From CAYWKU01 sp964459325 (lineage in GTDB: Bacteria; RBG-13-61-14; CAYWKU01), in contig CAYWKU010000049.1 of the NCBI GenBank assembly GCA_964459325.1, positions 1 through 23,120 on the forward strand: 23,120 nt of DNA. The letters are read 5' to 3'. The position numbers and the translations under genes are program-made. Positions 1-7,065 of the stretch are shown in pieces; position 1 is the first letter of the stretch; every line of letters begins with the position of its first letter. The notes below the pieces were generated by a model that saw only the letters and a program-made list of their open reading frames with translations, had not been told where the DNA came from and did not search any database.

Positions 1-41
1 TTACACTATAATTGGCTCTCAATTACGAAAAATCCGTATTA

Positions 42-69
42 TGTCCCCATATTTCTGTCCCCATATTTC
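42..69. repeat. Perfect 14-bp tandem direct repeat
   Basis: TGTCCCCATATTTC occurs twice back to back (42-55 and 56-69), and a further ATATTTC follows at once. The rest of 1-125 shows no convincing gene. GGGGACA-type words of this kind are found dispersed in many bacterial genomes, sometimes near REP-associated transposases, but no transposase is present here, so the origin is unknown. Confidence 0.6.
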
Positions 70-125
70 ATATTTCTCCGATTGAATTTCGGGAGTGACT
101 ATTCAGTCACCGATTCTTGAAATGA

Positions 126-155
126 AAAAGGGGAGGTGAGCTCTCACTTCCCCTT
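126..155 (-). terminator. Rho-independent terminator of rplM-rpsI
   Basis: A long inverted repeat (arms about 128-140 and 143-155, one G-U pair) reads on the minus strand as AAGGGGAAGTGAG pairing with CTCACCTCCCCTT, followed by TTTTTC. It lies about 30 bp after the rpsI stop codon in the direction of transcription, where the end of the ribosomal-protein operon is expected. Confidence 0.8.
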
Positions 156-182
156 CCGTGCATAGCAACGTTGCAGTCGGTA

Positions 183-575
183 TTAGCGCTTGCTGTACTG
201 GAAGCTGCGACGGGCTTTTTTGCGTCCGTATTTTTTCCGCTCGACTACCCGGTCATCCCTGGTGAGGAAGCCCGATTTTTTGAGGGGTTTTCTCAAGTCG
301 GCATCCGCTTCTATCAGTGCGCGGCTGATGCCGTGCTTGATGGCTCCGGCCTGTCCGCTTCCGCCTCCGCCCTTAACATTGACGAAGATGTCGAACCTGT
401 CGGCGGTATTGGTGACTTCCAGCGGCTGCCTGGCTATCATTCGTGACGTTTCGCGGCCGAAGTAGTTGTCGATATCGCGGTTATTTACCACGATGCGCCC
501 GTTGCCGGCTTTCATTCTTACCTGTGCGACGGAAGTTTTTCTTCTTCCCGTGGCTATGTATACCGGTTCCTGCAT
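183..575 (-). CDS. rpsI: 30S ribosomal protein S9
   Basis: The 130-residue product is S9 (uS9), a small-subunit head protein whose C-terminal tail reaches the P-site tRNA. The sequence has the family opening (ATGRRKTSVAQVRMKAGNG), the central GGGGSGQAGAIKHGISRAL block and the basic C-terminus KKARRSFQYSKR, whose final arginine contacts tRNA. The length is typical. The ATG at 575 has an AGGGTGA ribosome site upstream. It lies 14 bp after rplM in the conserved rplM-rpsI order and ends at a strong terminator. Confidence 0.97.
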   Translation of the reverse strand: MQEPVYIATGRRKTSVAQVRMKAGNGRIVVNNRDIDNYFGRETSRMIARQPLEVTNTADRFDIFVNVKGGGGSGQAGAIKHGISRALIEADADLRKPLKKSGFLTRDDRVVERKKYGRKKARRSFQYSKR

Positions 576-589
576 TTTTCATTCACCCT

Positions 590-1021
590 TTACTGAATTT
601 GGAGAGTTTGGGGTTTCTGTGCCTGGTGCGGATGTTCCGGCCCGGCGTATACTTTGAGTTTTTTGAGTAAATGTTTGTTGAGCCTGTTTTTAGGCAGCAT
701 TCCCTTTACCGCGCGTTTGAAGACCAGGTCGGGATGCTTCTGGAGCATGAGCCGGGCGCTGAAATCCTTTATGCCGCCGGGGAATCCGGAATGAGTGTAA
801 TACTTCTTGTCGCTCATTTTATTCCCCGTCAGCTTTACTTTGTCGGCGTTTACAATTATCACGAAGTCGCCGGTGTCGATATGAGGCGTGAAACCGGGCT
901 TGTCTTTGCCGCGCAACACTTCGGCCACGCGGGTAATGACTCTGCCCAGCACCTGCCCCTCGGCGTCGACCACCCACCATTTACGTTCCTGCTCTCCAAG
1001 TTTTGCTGAATAGGTTTTCAT
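590..1021 (-). CDS. rplM: 50S ribosomal protein L13
   Basis: The product is L13 (uL13), an early-assembling large-subunit protein. The motifs WWVVDAEGQVLGR, LRGKDKPGFTPHIDTGD, NADKVKLTGNK and AVKGMLPKNRLNK are all family hallmarks. I chose the ATG at 1021 (protein begins MKTYSAK, 143 residues): it has GGAGA at good spacing and matches the usual start, whereas the in-frame ATG at 1045 has no ribosome site and would fall close to the likely transcription start. It is first gene of the rplM-rpsI operon, divergent from smpB. Confidence 0.97.
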   Translation of the reverse strand: MKTYSAKLGEQERKWWVVDAEGQVLGRVITRVAEVLRGKDKPGFTPHIDTGDFVIIVNADKVKLTGNKMSDKKYYTHSGFPGGIKDFSARLMLQKHPDLVFKRAVKGMLPKNRLNKHLLKKLKVYAGPEHPHQAQKPQTLQIQ

Positions 1022-1052
1022 AGTAGCTTTCTCCATCTTATGCAAAGTTTAT

Positions 1053-1080
1053 AGGGTATCAGAATTCAGGCAGGTGTCAA
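1053..1080 (-). promoter_or_regulatory. Probable sigma-70 promoter of rplM-rpsI
   Basis: A perfect TTGACA -35 box (1075-1080, minus strand) is followed after 16 bp by TACCCT (1053-1058), with TATAAA just beyond (1048-1053, 21-bp spacing). Transcription would start close to 1040, leaving a short leader before the ATG at 1021. The -35 is clear; the -10 is weak or oddly spaced. Confidence 0.45.
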
Positions 1081-1179
1081 GGCGGCGTCCCCGGTCGAGT
1101 GTTCGGGGCCGGTGGGTTGAGGGCGAGACCGGTTGACCGGAGGTTCACTGCGGCGTAACATCCCGAGTGCAGGTGGAAA

Positions 1180-1671
1180 ATGGCGAGGAAGAAGAAAAAA
1201 AAGGCCTCCGGTGAGGCCGACGGGAGAAAGGTGGTGGCTCGCAACAAGCGGGCTCGGCACCGATTCGACATCGAGGAGGTCATGGAAGCGGGGATAGTTC
1301 TCGCGGGCACCGAGGTCAAGAGCCTCCGGGAGGGCCAGGCCGGCCTCCGCGAAGCTTACGCGGACATCAAGGACGGTGAGGTGTACCTTGAGAATTGCCA
1401 TATCGCTCCCTACAGTCATGCCACCTATGCCAACCATGACCCTTACAGGCCACGGAAGCTGCTTCTGCACGGCCAGCAGATAAAGAGGCTAATCGGGAAA
1501 GTTGCGGAAAAAGGTTACTCGCTCGTGCCGCTGGAGATTTATTTCAGCCGGGGCCTTGCCAAGGTCAGCCTGGGGTTGGGGAAGGGCAAGAAGGTTGTTG
1601 ACCGGCGCGAGGAGATTAAGCGCCGCGACCTTGACCGCGAGATGCAGCGGGAGAAGTCCAGATATAAATGA
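1180..1671 (+). CDS. smpB: SsrA-binding protein SmpB
   Basis: SmpB binds the tRNA-like domain of tmRNA and carries it into the A site of stalled ribosomes, with its C-terminal tail standing in for codon-anticodon pairing. The 163-residue product shows the SmpB core: NKRARHRFDIEEVMEAGIVLAGTEVKS, REAYADIKDGEVYLENCHIAPY, and a basic tail ending in a lysine-rich helix (KKVVDRREEIKRRDLDREMQ). The lysine-rich N-terminus MARKKKKK is a common extension. The ATG at 1180 has AGGTGG a few bases upstream. Its RNA partner, ssrA, is encoded about 3.5 kb downstream on the same strand. Confidence 0.97.
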   Translation: MARKKKKKASGEADGRKVVARNKRARHRFDIEEVMEAGIVLAGTEVKSLREGQAGLREAYADIKDGEVYLENCHIAPYSHATYANHDPYRPRKLLLHGQQIKRLIGKVAEKGYSLVPLEIYFSRGLAKVSLGLGKGKKVVDRREEIKRRDLDREMQREKSRYK

Positions 1672-2657
1672 CCATGAAAAAAACTCCCAAAAAGCACCTG
1701 AAAGCCTTTCTGTTTTTAACTATTCCGGCATTGGTGCTGGCCGTAGGAGGGGCGGAGTTGGCCCTGAGAATATGGTGGGACGCCAGGCCTTTCGGTGCCC
1801 TTGGTAACGTCGCTCCTTCCCGAAAATGGTTCGAAAAGAATGTAGAAGCCAATAAACTGGGTTTCAGGGGGGAACTGGTAAGCCCCGAGAAGCCACCGAA
1901 CACCTACCGAATAGTCGCTCTGGGCGACAGTATTACCTTCGGCAAGGGAATAGAGAATCCAAACAAGCGATACCCCGAACTTCTGGGAGCAATGCTGGAC
2001 AAGGAAACATCTGCGGACGTACAAGTGGTTAACATGGGTTTTCCCATGTATAACACGGTCAGGGAATACAGGGTGTTCAAGGAAAAGGGCTTGCGTTTTT
2101 CTCCGGATCTTGTGCTGGTGGGATATAATCACAACGACCCGGAAGGCGCCAGAATCAGAAAGGAAGTCTTCAGTGTAATTAGATTTTCTCCCGCTTTAAG
2201 GCTAATGCTTTCCAAATCGTACCTGGTCAGCTTTATTGTGACTTACCTGACCAAGGATAAGAAGGAGGAGTTGTTTACGGAGTATATTCATTTCATCAAT
2301 TCTTCCGATGCTCCCGATTTTCCGGAGTTCAAGTCTGCGCTGAAGGGGCTGGTTGAGCATGCGCGCGATTCGGGGGCCGAGGTGGTTTTTGTAATATTTC
2401 CCACTTTGTATGATTTAAAGTCCGGTTCCTACGAGTTTCAGGACGCCCAGGATATGATTATTGAGAGATTGGAAGCTTTAGATGTGAAATACGTGGACCT
2501 GTTACCCTTATTAAAGGGGAGGAAAGCCCGGCGATACTGGGCTTCTTCCTTCGATTCGCATCCCAATGAATTTGTACATCGGTTGGCGGCAAAGTCCCTT
2601 TTGCCCGTAGTGGAGCCCATGATGCGAAAGCGCGTGGATGAAGCGGGAGGCGGGTAG
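1668..2657 (+). CDS. Membrane-anchored SGNH/GDSL-family hydrolase
   Basis: The 329-residue protein has a basic N-terminus then one hydrophobic segment (about residues 12-32), suggesting an inner-membrane anchor or uncleaved signal with the catalytic domain outside. The SGNH blocks are visible: GDSITFGKG (nucleophile Ser88), NMGFPMYNT with the block II glycine, GYNHND (block III Asn), and FDSHPN near residues 295-300 holding the His. The family hydrolyses or transfers ester groups on lipids or polysaccharides; the substrate cannot be read here. The first ATG overlaps the smpB stop (ATGA); a second ATG two codons on is equally possible. It converges with the histidine kinase gene 18 bp away without an obvious terminator. 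Confidence 0.8.
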   Translation: MTMKKTPKKHLKAFLFLTIPALVLAVGGAELALRIWWDARPFGALGNVAPSRKWFEKNVEANKLGFRGELVSPEKPPNTYRIVALGDSITFGKGIENPNKRYPELLGAMLDKETSADVQVVNMGFPMYNTVREYRVFKEKGLRFSPDLVLVGYNHNDPEGARIRKEVFSVIRFSPALRLMLSKSYLVSFIVTYLTKDKKEELFTEYIHFINSSDAPDFPEFKSALKGLVEHARDSGAEVVFVIFPTLYDLKSGSYEFQDAQDMIIERLEALDVKYVDLLPLLKGRKARRYWASSFDSHPNEFVHRLAAKSLLPVVEPMMRKRVDEAGGG

Positions 2658-2675
2658 GGCTACGGGGTATAATTA

Positions 2676-4964
2676 TCACTCTTCCGAGCGGGTTCTCAGG
2701 ACCTGCTCCACCTTTTCGCCGAGCAGATTCATGTGAAACGGTTTTTCCAGCACGTCGAAGGCTCCCTGCCCGAGCAGGTAATTCCTGTCAGTTTCCACTT
2801 TCCCGGTTATTACGATGAAGGCGGGTTTTGTTCCGGGAGGTTTCTCCTGAATGGCCCGGATGAGATTTTCTCCGGGCATGTCGGGCATCTGAAGGTCCAG
2901 GAGCACCAGGTCATAATCGCGCTGCTCCAGTTTTTCCACGGCCTCTTCGCCCCGAGTGGCGGTTTCGACTTGATGTCCCATTGTTTGCAGGACCCTTTTG
3001 ACCATCTCGCATATTGAGGGTTCGTCGTCCACTACCAGTATGTTTGAGCTTTCTTCAGCTTTTTCCCATGAGGGACGGGAGTGCTCGGGGGTTTCGCGTT
3101 TCTTTTCCTCTTCTTCTTCAAGCGGCAGCCAGACCGTAAACGTGGAACCGACTCCGGGTTCGCTTTCGACGGTGATGACCCCGCCGTGCTCGCGAATTAT
3201 GGAGTTGCATACGCTCAAACCCAAACCGGTGCCGGGTATGGTGCTTCCGCCCAGGGGGCCCTTTGTGGTGTAAAACGGGTCGAAAACCCGTTGCAACTTG
3301 TCCGGTTCAATGCCGATTCCCGAGTCACTGACTTTTACGTAGGCCCATTCGTTTTGCTCGCCGGTTTCGATGGTTAACTTTTTGTTGTCGGAGTCGGTCA
3401 TGGAGTGAGTGGCGTTGGTAAAAAGGTGCATGATTACCTGCTGAATCCGGCCTTTATCCGCCTTTAGGGTTAAATCTTGTTGGGCCGGATTCCGTATAAC
3501 CTCGACGCCTTCCGAGCTAAACTCGTCGCTTACGATGTTCAGCGTGTTTTTTACGATTTTGTTGAGGTCAACCTTCTTGAGGTTTTTTACGCCCACCTGG
3601 GCATAGGTCGCAAGCTCCCGGGTGATTTTGCTGGCGCGATTGGAGGCGTCGATTATTACCTTTACATCCTCGCTTGCTTCTTCCGACATGTCGTTTTCGT
3701 TTATCAGAAAGGAAGCGTGGCTGAGTATGATGGAGTGGAGATTGTTGAATTCGTGAGCTATTCCACCCGCCAATGTGCCGAGCGAGGTCATTTTGTGGCT
3801 GGCGATGAGGGCTTCTTCCATTTTTTTCCTGTCGGTGATGTCCCGGCTGGTGCATTGTATGTACGTGTTGGAATCTTCGGGGTCGGTAAAAGCCTTTACA
3901 ATCGATTCGAAGTGTTTGTGGTTTCCGTTTCTGTCTTTCAATTGGTGCTGAAGCCTGTAAGTTTCGCCTTTGCCGGCGGCGAGTGTCCTTAGATTGTCCT
4001 TTATAATGTGGGTTTCATCGTGATGACAAATATCGAATATGCTTTTGGACGATAAATACTCCGGTGAATATCCGAGAAGTTCGAACGAAGAAGGACTGAC
4101 GTAGATGTATTGCCCTTCGGTATCCATGATGGAAATCAGGTCGTGAGCATGTTCGGCAAGAAAGCGGTATTTCCGCTCGGCCTCCCTGAGCCGGGTGATG
4201 TCTCTCAAAACCACCACCGCCGCCGTGAAGTTCCCGTCCTTGTCGAATACGGGCCGGGATATGCCTTCCAGATGGACCCACTTGCCGTCTTTTCTTTTAA
4301 CCCTGAATCCCGGCTTATGTACGCCCGGATTTTCCAGCATTTCCCGAAATGAATTCTCTATCAAGGGCCGGTCTTCCGGATGAAGAATTTCCAGGTCGGT
4401 AATTCTGGTTTGTGCAAAATCTTTTAAAGGATAGCCCGTTAATCTTTCCGAAGCCTTGTTAAGCCACAATGTGTAGCCGTCCGCGCTGATAAGGGCTATG
4501 ATGTCGCCCGCGTGTTCCGATATGAAGTCGAGCCTTTGCTTGGCTTCCCGAAGGTTAACCCGCTCCCAGGCTTCTTCGGTAACATCCCTGGATAATCCGA
4601 ACACCCATCTCTCCCCGGTGGCCGGAAAATCCAAAGCCACCAGGCGGGTGGAGAGCCATACCGGTCTGCCGTTGTGGCTGAAACTCCGCTCGACTTCGTA
4701 AATTCCTTCACTCCGGCGGGCTTCGGCCAGCGATTTTTTCATCTCCCGGGCGACATCTTCCGCAAGATGGTCTTCCAGCCTGGCATTGAACTCCAACTCG
4801 TGGCCTATGAACTTTTCGGTGTTTTCATTGGCGATAACCAGCCTGTCCCGGCCGTCGAATACGTACATCAGGGCGTCGGTTTTGTCGGCCAGAGACTCCA
4901 GAAGCTTACTAGGCTCCACCGGCCACTCAAATTTCTCGTCGCCGAATATGGGGGATTGGCCCAA
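2676..4964 (-). CDS. Hybrid sensor histidine kinase with three PAS domains and a C-terminal receiver
   Basis: The 762-residue protein has no membrane segment, so it should sense an internal signal. Order: PAS 1 (about 20-130), PAS 2 (145-260), PAS 3 (265-380), dimerisation/phosphoacceptor helix with GGIAHEFNN (His404), and an HATPase domain with N517 (N box), SDSGIGI (Asp547), FDPFYTTK and GTGLGLS (578-584). A glutamate-rich linker (615-640) leads to a receiver (641-755) with Asp690 as phosphoacceptor, Thr720 and Lys741. The start is a TTG at 4964, supported by AAGGAGG six bases upstream; no nearer ATG fits. It is transcribed divergently from ssrA and has no adjacent response regulator, so its output partner is unknown. 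Confidence 0.93.
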   Translation of the reverse strand: MGQSPIFGDEKFEWPVEPSKLLESLADKTDALMYVFDGRDRLVIANENTEKFIGHELEFNARLEDHLAEDVAREMKKSLAEARRSEGIYEVERSFSHNGRPVWLSTRLVALDFPATGERWVFGLSRDVTEEAWERVNLREAKQRLDFISEHAGDIIALISADGYTLWLNKASERLTGYPLKDFAQTRITDLEILHPEDRPLIENSFREMLENPGVHKPGFRVKRKDGKWVHLEGISRPVFDKDGNFTAAVVVLRDITRLREAERKYRFLAEHAHDLISIMDTEGQYIYVSPSSFELLGYSPEYLSSKSIFDICHHDETHIIKDNLRTLAAGKGETYRLQHQLKDRNGNHKHFESIVKAFTDPEDSNTYIQCTSRDITDRKKMEEALIASHKMTSLGTLAGGIAHEFNNLHSIILSHASFLINENDMSEEASEDVKVIIDASNRASKITRELATYAQVGVKNLKKVDLNKIVKNTLNIVSDEFSSEGVEVIRNPAQQDLTLKADKGRIQQVIMHLFTNATHSMTDSDNKKLTIETGEQNEWAYVKVSDSGIGIEPDKLQRVFDPFYTTKGPLGGSTIPGTGLGLSVCNSIIREHGGVITVESEPGVGSTFTVWLPLEEEEEKKRETPEHSRPSWEKAEESSNILVVDDEPSICEMVKRVLQTMGHQVETATRGEEAVEKLEQRDYDLVLLDLQMPDMPGENLIRAIQEKPPGTKPAFIVITGKVETDRNYLLGQGAFDVLEKPFHMNLLGEKVEQVLRTRSEE

Positions 4965-5019
4965 GAATGCCCTCCTTACAGCACTTAATCGGCAGGGTGG
5001 TCAGGACTGTCCGGTCAAA

Positions 5020-5048
5020 AACATATAAATAAATTCGGTAATTGTCAA
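5020..5048 (-). promoter_or_regulatory. Predicted promoter of the histidine kinase gene
   Basis: On the minus strand a perfect TTGACA (5043-5048) is followed by exactly 17 bp and TATGTT (5020-5025, four of six matches). It sits about 55 bp upstream of the TTG start of the kinase gene, leaving room for a short leader. Confidence 0.6.
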
Positions 5049-5104
5049 GTTGGCACGGATTTTTCCTTGACATGCGCTCAAATTTTTGCGAAAATAAGAG
5101 ACTT

Positions 5105-5136
5105 GGCTTGAATCAAGCCCCCCCGATTAGTATACT
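5105..5136 (+). promoter_or_regulatory. ssrA: Predicted ssrA promoter with an overlapping palindrome
   Basis: TTGAAT (5108-5113), 17 bp, then TATACT (5131-5136, five of six matches) places the transcription start near 5143, about 35 bases before the mature tmRNA 5' end; RNase P would trim the leader. A perfect inverted repeat, GGCTTG-AAT-CAAGCC (5105-5119), covers the -35 box and could be an operator. A second TTGACA on this strand (5067-5072) has only a poor -10 partner. Confidence 0.6.
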
Positions 5137-5265
5137 AAATAGTATAGAAATAAGTTCGTTTATATTTTCAGAGAAAGGGGGCGACACGGTCTCGACGGGG
5201 AAGAAGATGTTATCGGTGGCGTGCCGAGGCCCCGCAACCTCGTAAAAAGCGGGAATAACACAAGT

Positions 5266-5298
5266 GCCGATAACGAAGGCTACGCTCTAGCCGCGTAA
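5266..5298 (+). other. ssrA: tmRNA proteolysis-tag reading frame (ADNEGYALAA)
   Basis: Codons GCC GAT AAC GAA GGC TAC GCT CTA GCC GCG TAA give ADNEGYALAA-stop. The resume codon (GCC) and the terminal ALAA recognised by ClpXP-type proteases fit the family. The exact resume codon is inferred by analogy with other tags. Confidence 0.9.
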
Positions 5299-5398
5299 GA
5301 CGGCTAGCGGGACTTCAGGCTCGTTCACCGGTCTGAACAATCCCGTCGTACAGGTGAGCTAGGGAATTGGTCATCCGTCCGCGGATTAATTCCCGAAA

Positions 5399-6706
5399 CT
5401 AAAGCGGACAACCTCCCGGGGTATCCTGTTCGTGGGAGACCGCGGGAAAATTAAAACACGGACTACGCACGTAGTCGCCGTTAGCTGAACCTCTCCGGAC
5501 GCGGGTTCGACTCCCGCCGCCTCCATTGCCCAGTGCATGCGCTAAGTCGGCGTTTTCACTGGGTTTTTCTTCATTTATCCCGAATTTTCCGGAATCCAGG
5601 TGCATATATTTAGCATACTTTTCGGTAAAATTTACGAAATTTCCCACCTTTTCCGTGACCTCGACGAGCCTTCCGGCGCGGGTCCTGCCGTAGACGTTCA
5701 TGGTCAGTTCGGGGTTGGAATGCCGGGCCAGCGCCTGAGCCTCCTTGACGGTGGCGCCGGACTCCAAAAGGAAGGTCACGTAGGCCGTCCTGAGGGCGTG
5801 AAAGTCGAGCTTGCCTTCCGCCGTAACCTTTGGTATCCCGGCGGCCTCCAGGTCCTTGTCCATCTCTCTGGACGGGTGGCTGGGGAGGTACACGAGCGGA
5901 TCGTCCGGCTTTTTGCCCACCGTGGACGCCTTGAGGCCCTCACAGACCCATTCCGGCAGGGGCTGGACACCCGACTTCCTGTTTTTAGTCCACTCGGAGC
6001 GAAGCTCAAGGGCCTTGAGGTCGTGATTGAGGTCTTTCACCTTCAGGGAGGCCAATTCTTTCGCTCTGAGGCCAGTCGTGCAGGCTACCTCGTATAGAAT
6101 GCGTCTTTCCGGCGGCGCGACGTTGAGGAGCTTTTGCAGCTCGTCAAGCGTCATAGCCCTTTTAATCGTTCTCGGCGTCATATCGTAGGGCTGGAGCCTT
6201 TTCAGAGGATTTTTTTCGAGGTAGTCCCGGTTTACACACCACCGGCAGAAGCTCCTGAGAGTCTCCGCGTACATCATAATGGTTCTCCCCGTGCGGCCTT
6301 TCTTCTGAATGTCCCTGAGAGCGGCCTCGACTTTCGGGAGTATCCCATCGAGGTCGGCGAGAGTTTCAAGTTTCATTTTTTTCTCCCACCACTTCAACTG
6401 ACCCTTTTTATTCCGTGCATGCACCGAACCCCACGCCTTGCCGCCGCGTCCGCCCTGGCTGTTTCCCCAGTCGAGGTATTCCTTCGCGACCTCATCGAAG
6501 AATCGCGACCGGTTTTTATTGATCTCTTTGGGCGGTTCCCGATAGCCGAGCTTTATTTGCTGATGTTCGTCCTCAAGGCGTTCCGCGATGCGCATTGTCT
6601 CGCGCTGGTTCGTCGTGCCGGTGAAGAATTTCTGTCGGCCGCGGTAGTCCATAAACCAGCCCTGATATTTTCCGTTCGCAAGAGGTTTTTTTCTTATACC
6701 CGCCAT
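5399..6706 (-). CDS. int: Tyrosine recombinase (site-specific integrase)
   Basis: The 435-residue protein has an N-terminal Arm/AP2-like region (1-60), a SAM-like core-binding domain (about 65-175) and a catalytic domain (about 185-345). The catalytic set is visible: Arg214 in TTGLRAKEL, a lysine in EWTKNRKSG, His303 and Arg306 in DFHALR, His329 in ARHSN, and the nucleophile Tyr339 in NVYGRT. It would integrate and excise the island at the tmRNA 3' end. ATG at 6706 has AAGG upstream. Oddly, residues from about 395 on (starting near GGGGSRTRVRRG) are encoded antisense to the tmRNA 3' part and the stop codon lies 126 bp inside ssrA, so the C-terminus is a junction product. An HTH gene sits 22 bp upstream. 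Confidence 0.95.
   Translation of the reverse strand: MAGIRKKPLANGKYQGWFMDYRGRQKFFTGTTNQRETMRIAERLEDEHQQIKLGYREPPKEINKNRSRFFDEVAKEYLDWGNSQGGRGGKAWGSVHARNKKGQLKWWEKKMKLETLADLDGILPKVEAALRDIQKKGRTGRTIMMYAETLRSFCRWCVNRDYLEKNPLKRLQPYDMTPRTIKRAMTLDELQKLLNVAPPERRILYEVACTTGLRAKELASLKVKDLNHDLKALELRSEWTKNRKSGVQPLPEWVCEGLKASTVGKKPDDPLVYLPSHPSREMDKDLEAAGIPKVTAEGKLDFHALRTAYVTFLLESGATVKEAQALARHSNPELTMNVYGRTRAGRLVEVTEKVGNFVNFTEKYAKYMHLDSGKFGINEEKPSENADLAHALGNGGGGSRTRVRRGSANGDYVRSPCFNFPAVSHEQDTPGGCPL
5501..5525. other. Probable island attachment site (attL) at the tmRNA 3' end
   Basis: The T arm and acceptor strand of tmRNA abut an integrase gene pointing at them, the classic arrangement for elements that insert into tRNA or tmRNA 3' ends and rebuild the gene. 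The true crossover core cannot be fixed without the other end. I saw no second copy of this segment elsewhere in the window, so attR should lie beyond the right edge. Confidence 0.75.
5529..5568 (+). terminator. Predicted tmRNA terminator on the island side of the junction
   Basis: CCCAGTG (5529-5535) and CACTGGG (5557-5563) form a 7-bp stem with a 21-base loop, followed by TTTTT (5564-5568). It begins 3 bases past the tmRNA 3' end and lies antisense within the integrase reading frame. The loop is longer than usual, which lowers confidence. Confidence 0.55.
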
Positions 6707-6728
6707 TGCACTAACCTTTCATTAAAAA

Positions 6729-7037
6729 TCAAACGTGAAGTTTTTCCAGTCTTTCCCGCTCACGTTCCGCATCCTTTTCGGCTTCCCTCAACCGCTTCTC
6801 GATAAACTCGATGAGCACGCGCACCGTCCAAGAGGGTTGACCGAAAATACGGACTGGCTGAGGAAACTCGCCTCTGGAAATCGCCCGCTTCACGCTGACA
6901 ACGTGCCTGTTGAACATTTTAGCAAGTCCTGATTCGGTGATTATAGCACCTGGTTTCAGTTCACCAAGCTGCGCGATTATCTCCGGTGAGGACAGTTCGC
7001 TGTCATTGGGATTATTTTTCTTATCTCCATTTTCCAT
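6729..7037 (-). CDS. Excisionase-like / AlpA-like HTH DNA-binding protein
   Basis: The 102-residue protein has a disordered polar N-terminus (1-30), then a winged-helix-type segment (ITESGLAKMFNRHVVSVKRAISRGEFPQPVRIFGQPSW) resembling AlpA/excisionase HTH proteins, in which a helix-turn-helix is followed by a small wing. A charged helix (EKRLREAEKDAERERERLEKL) ends the protein. Its place directly upstream of the integrase, same strand, suggests it directs excision or regulates int. The ATG at 7037 has GGTGG upstream. It could equally be a general regulator; the family call rests on pattern and context. Confidence 0.65.
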   Translation of the reverse strand: MENGDKKNNPNDSELSSPEIIAQLGELKPGAIITESGLAKMFNRHVVSVKRAISRGEFPQPVRIFGQPSWTVRVLIEFIEKRLREAEKDAERERERLEKLHV

Positions 7038-7065
7038 TTCTTACCACCCTTTTTTACTTCCATAA

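Larger units (their letters stand above)
5177..5525 (+). ncRNA. ssrA: Transfer-messenger RNA (tmRNA)
   Basis: tmRNA rescues stalled ribosomes with SmpB and adds a degradation tag. The 5' end GGGGGCG pairs with the 3' strand CGCCTCC (5518-5524) to form the 7-bp acceptor stem, followed by discriminator A5525. The T arm is GCGGG-TTCGACT-CCCGC (5501-5517). The conserved 5' segment GACACGGTCTCGACGGGG is present. The internal reading frame at 5266-5298 encodes ADNEGYALAA-stop. The 349-base length is normal for a one-piece tmRNA. CCA is not encoded: A5525 is followed by TTG. The 3' end is the insertion point of the downstream island. Confidence 0.96.

Noticed and set aside
590..1045. Longer L13 starting at ATG 1045 (MHKMEKAT...)
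   Set aside because: No ribosome site, conflicts with the probable promoter, and L13 normally begins at the MKTYSAK position.
4965..5176. Additional small gene between the histidine kinase and ssrA
   Set aside because: A 67-codon plus-strand frame runs into tmRNA and has no ribosome site or protein-like sequence; the region is better explained by two divergent promoters.
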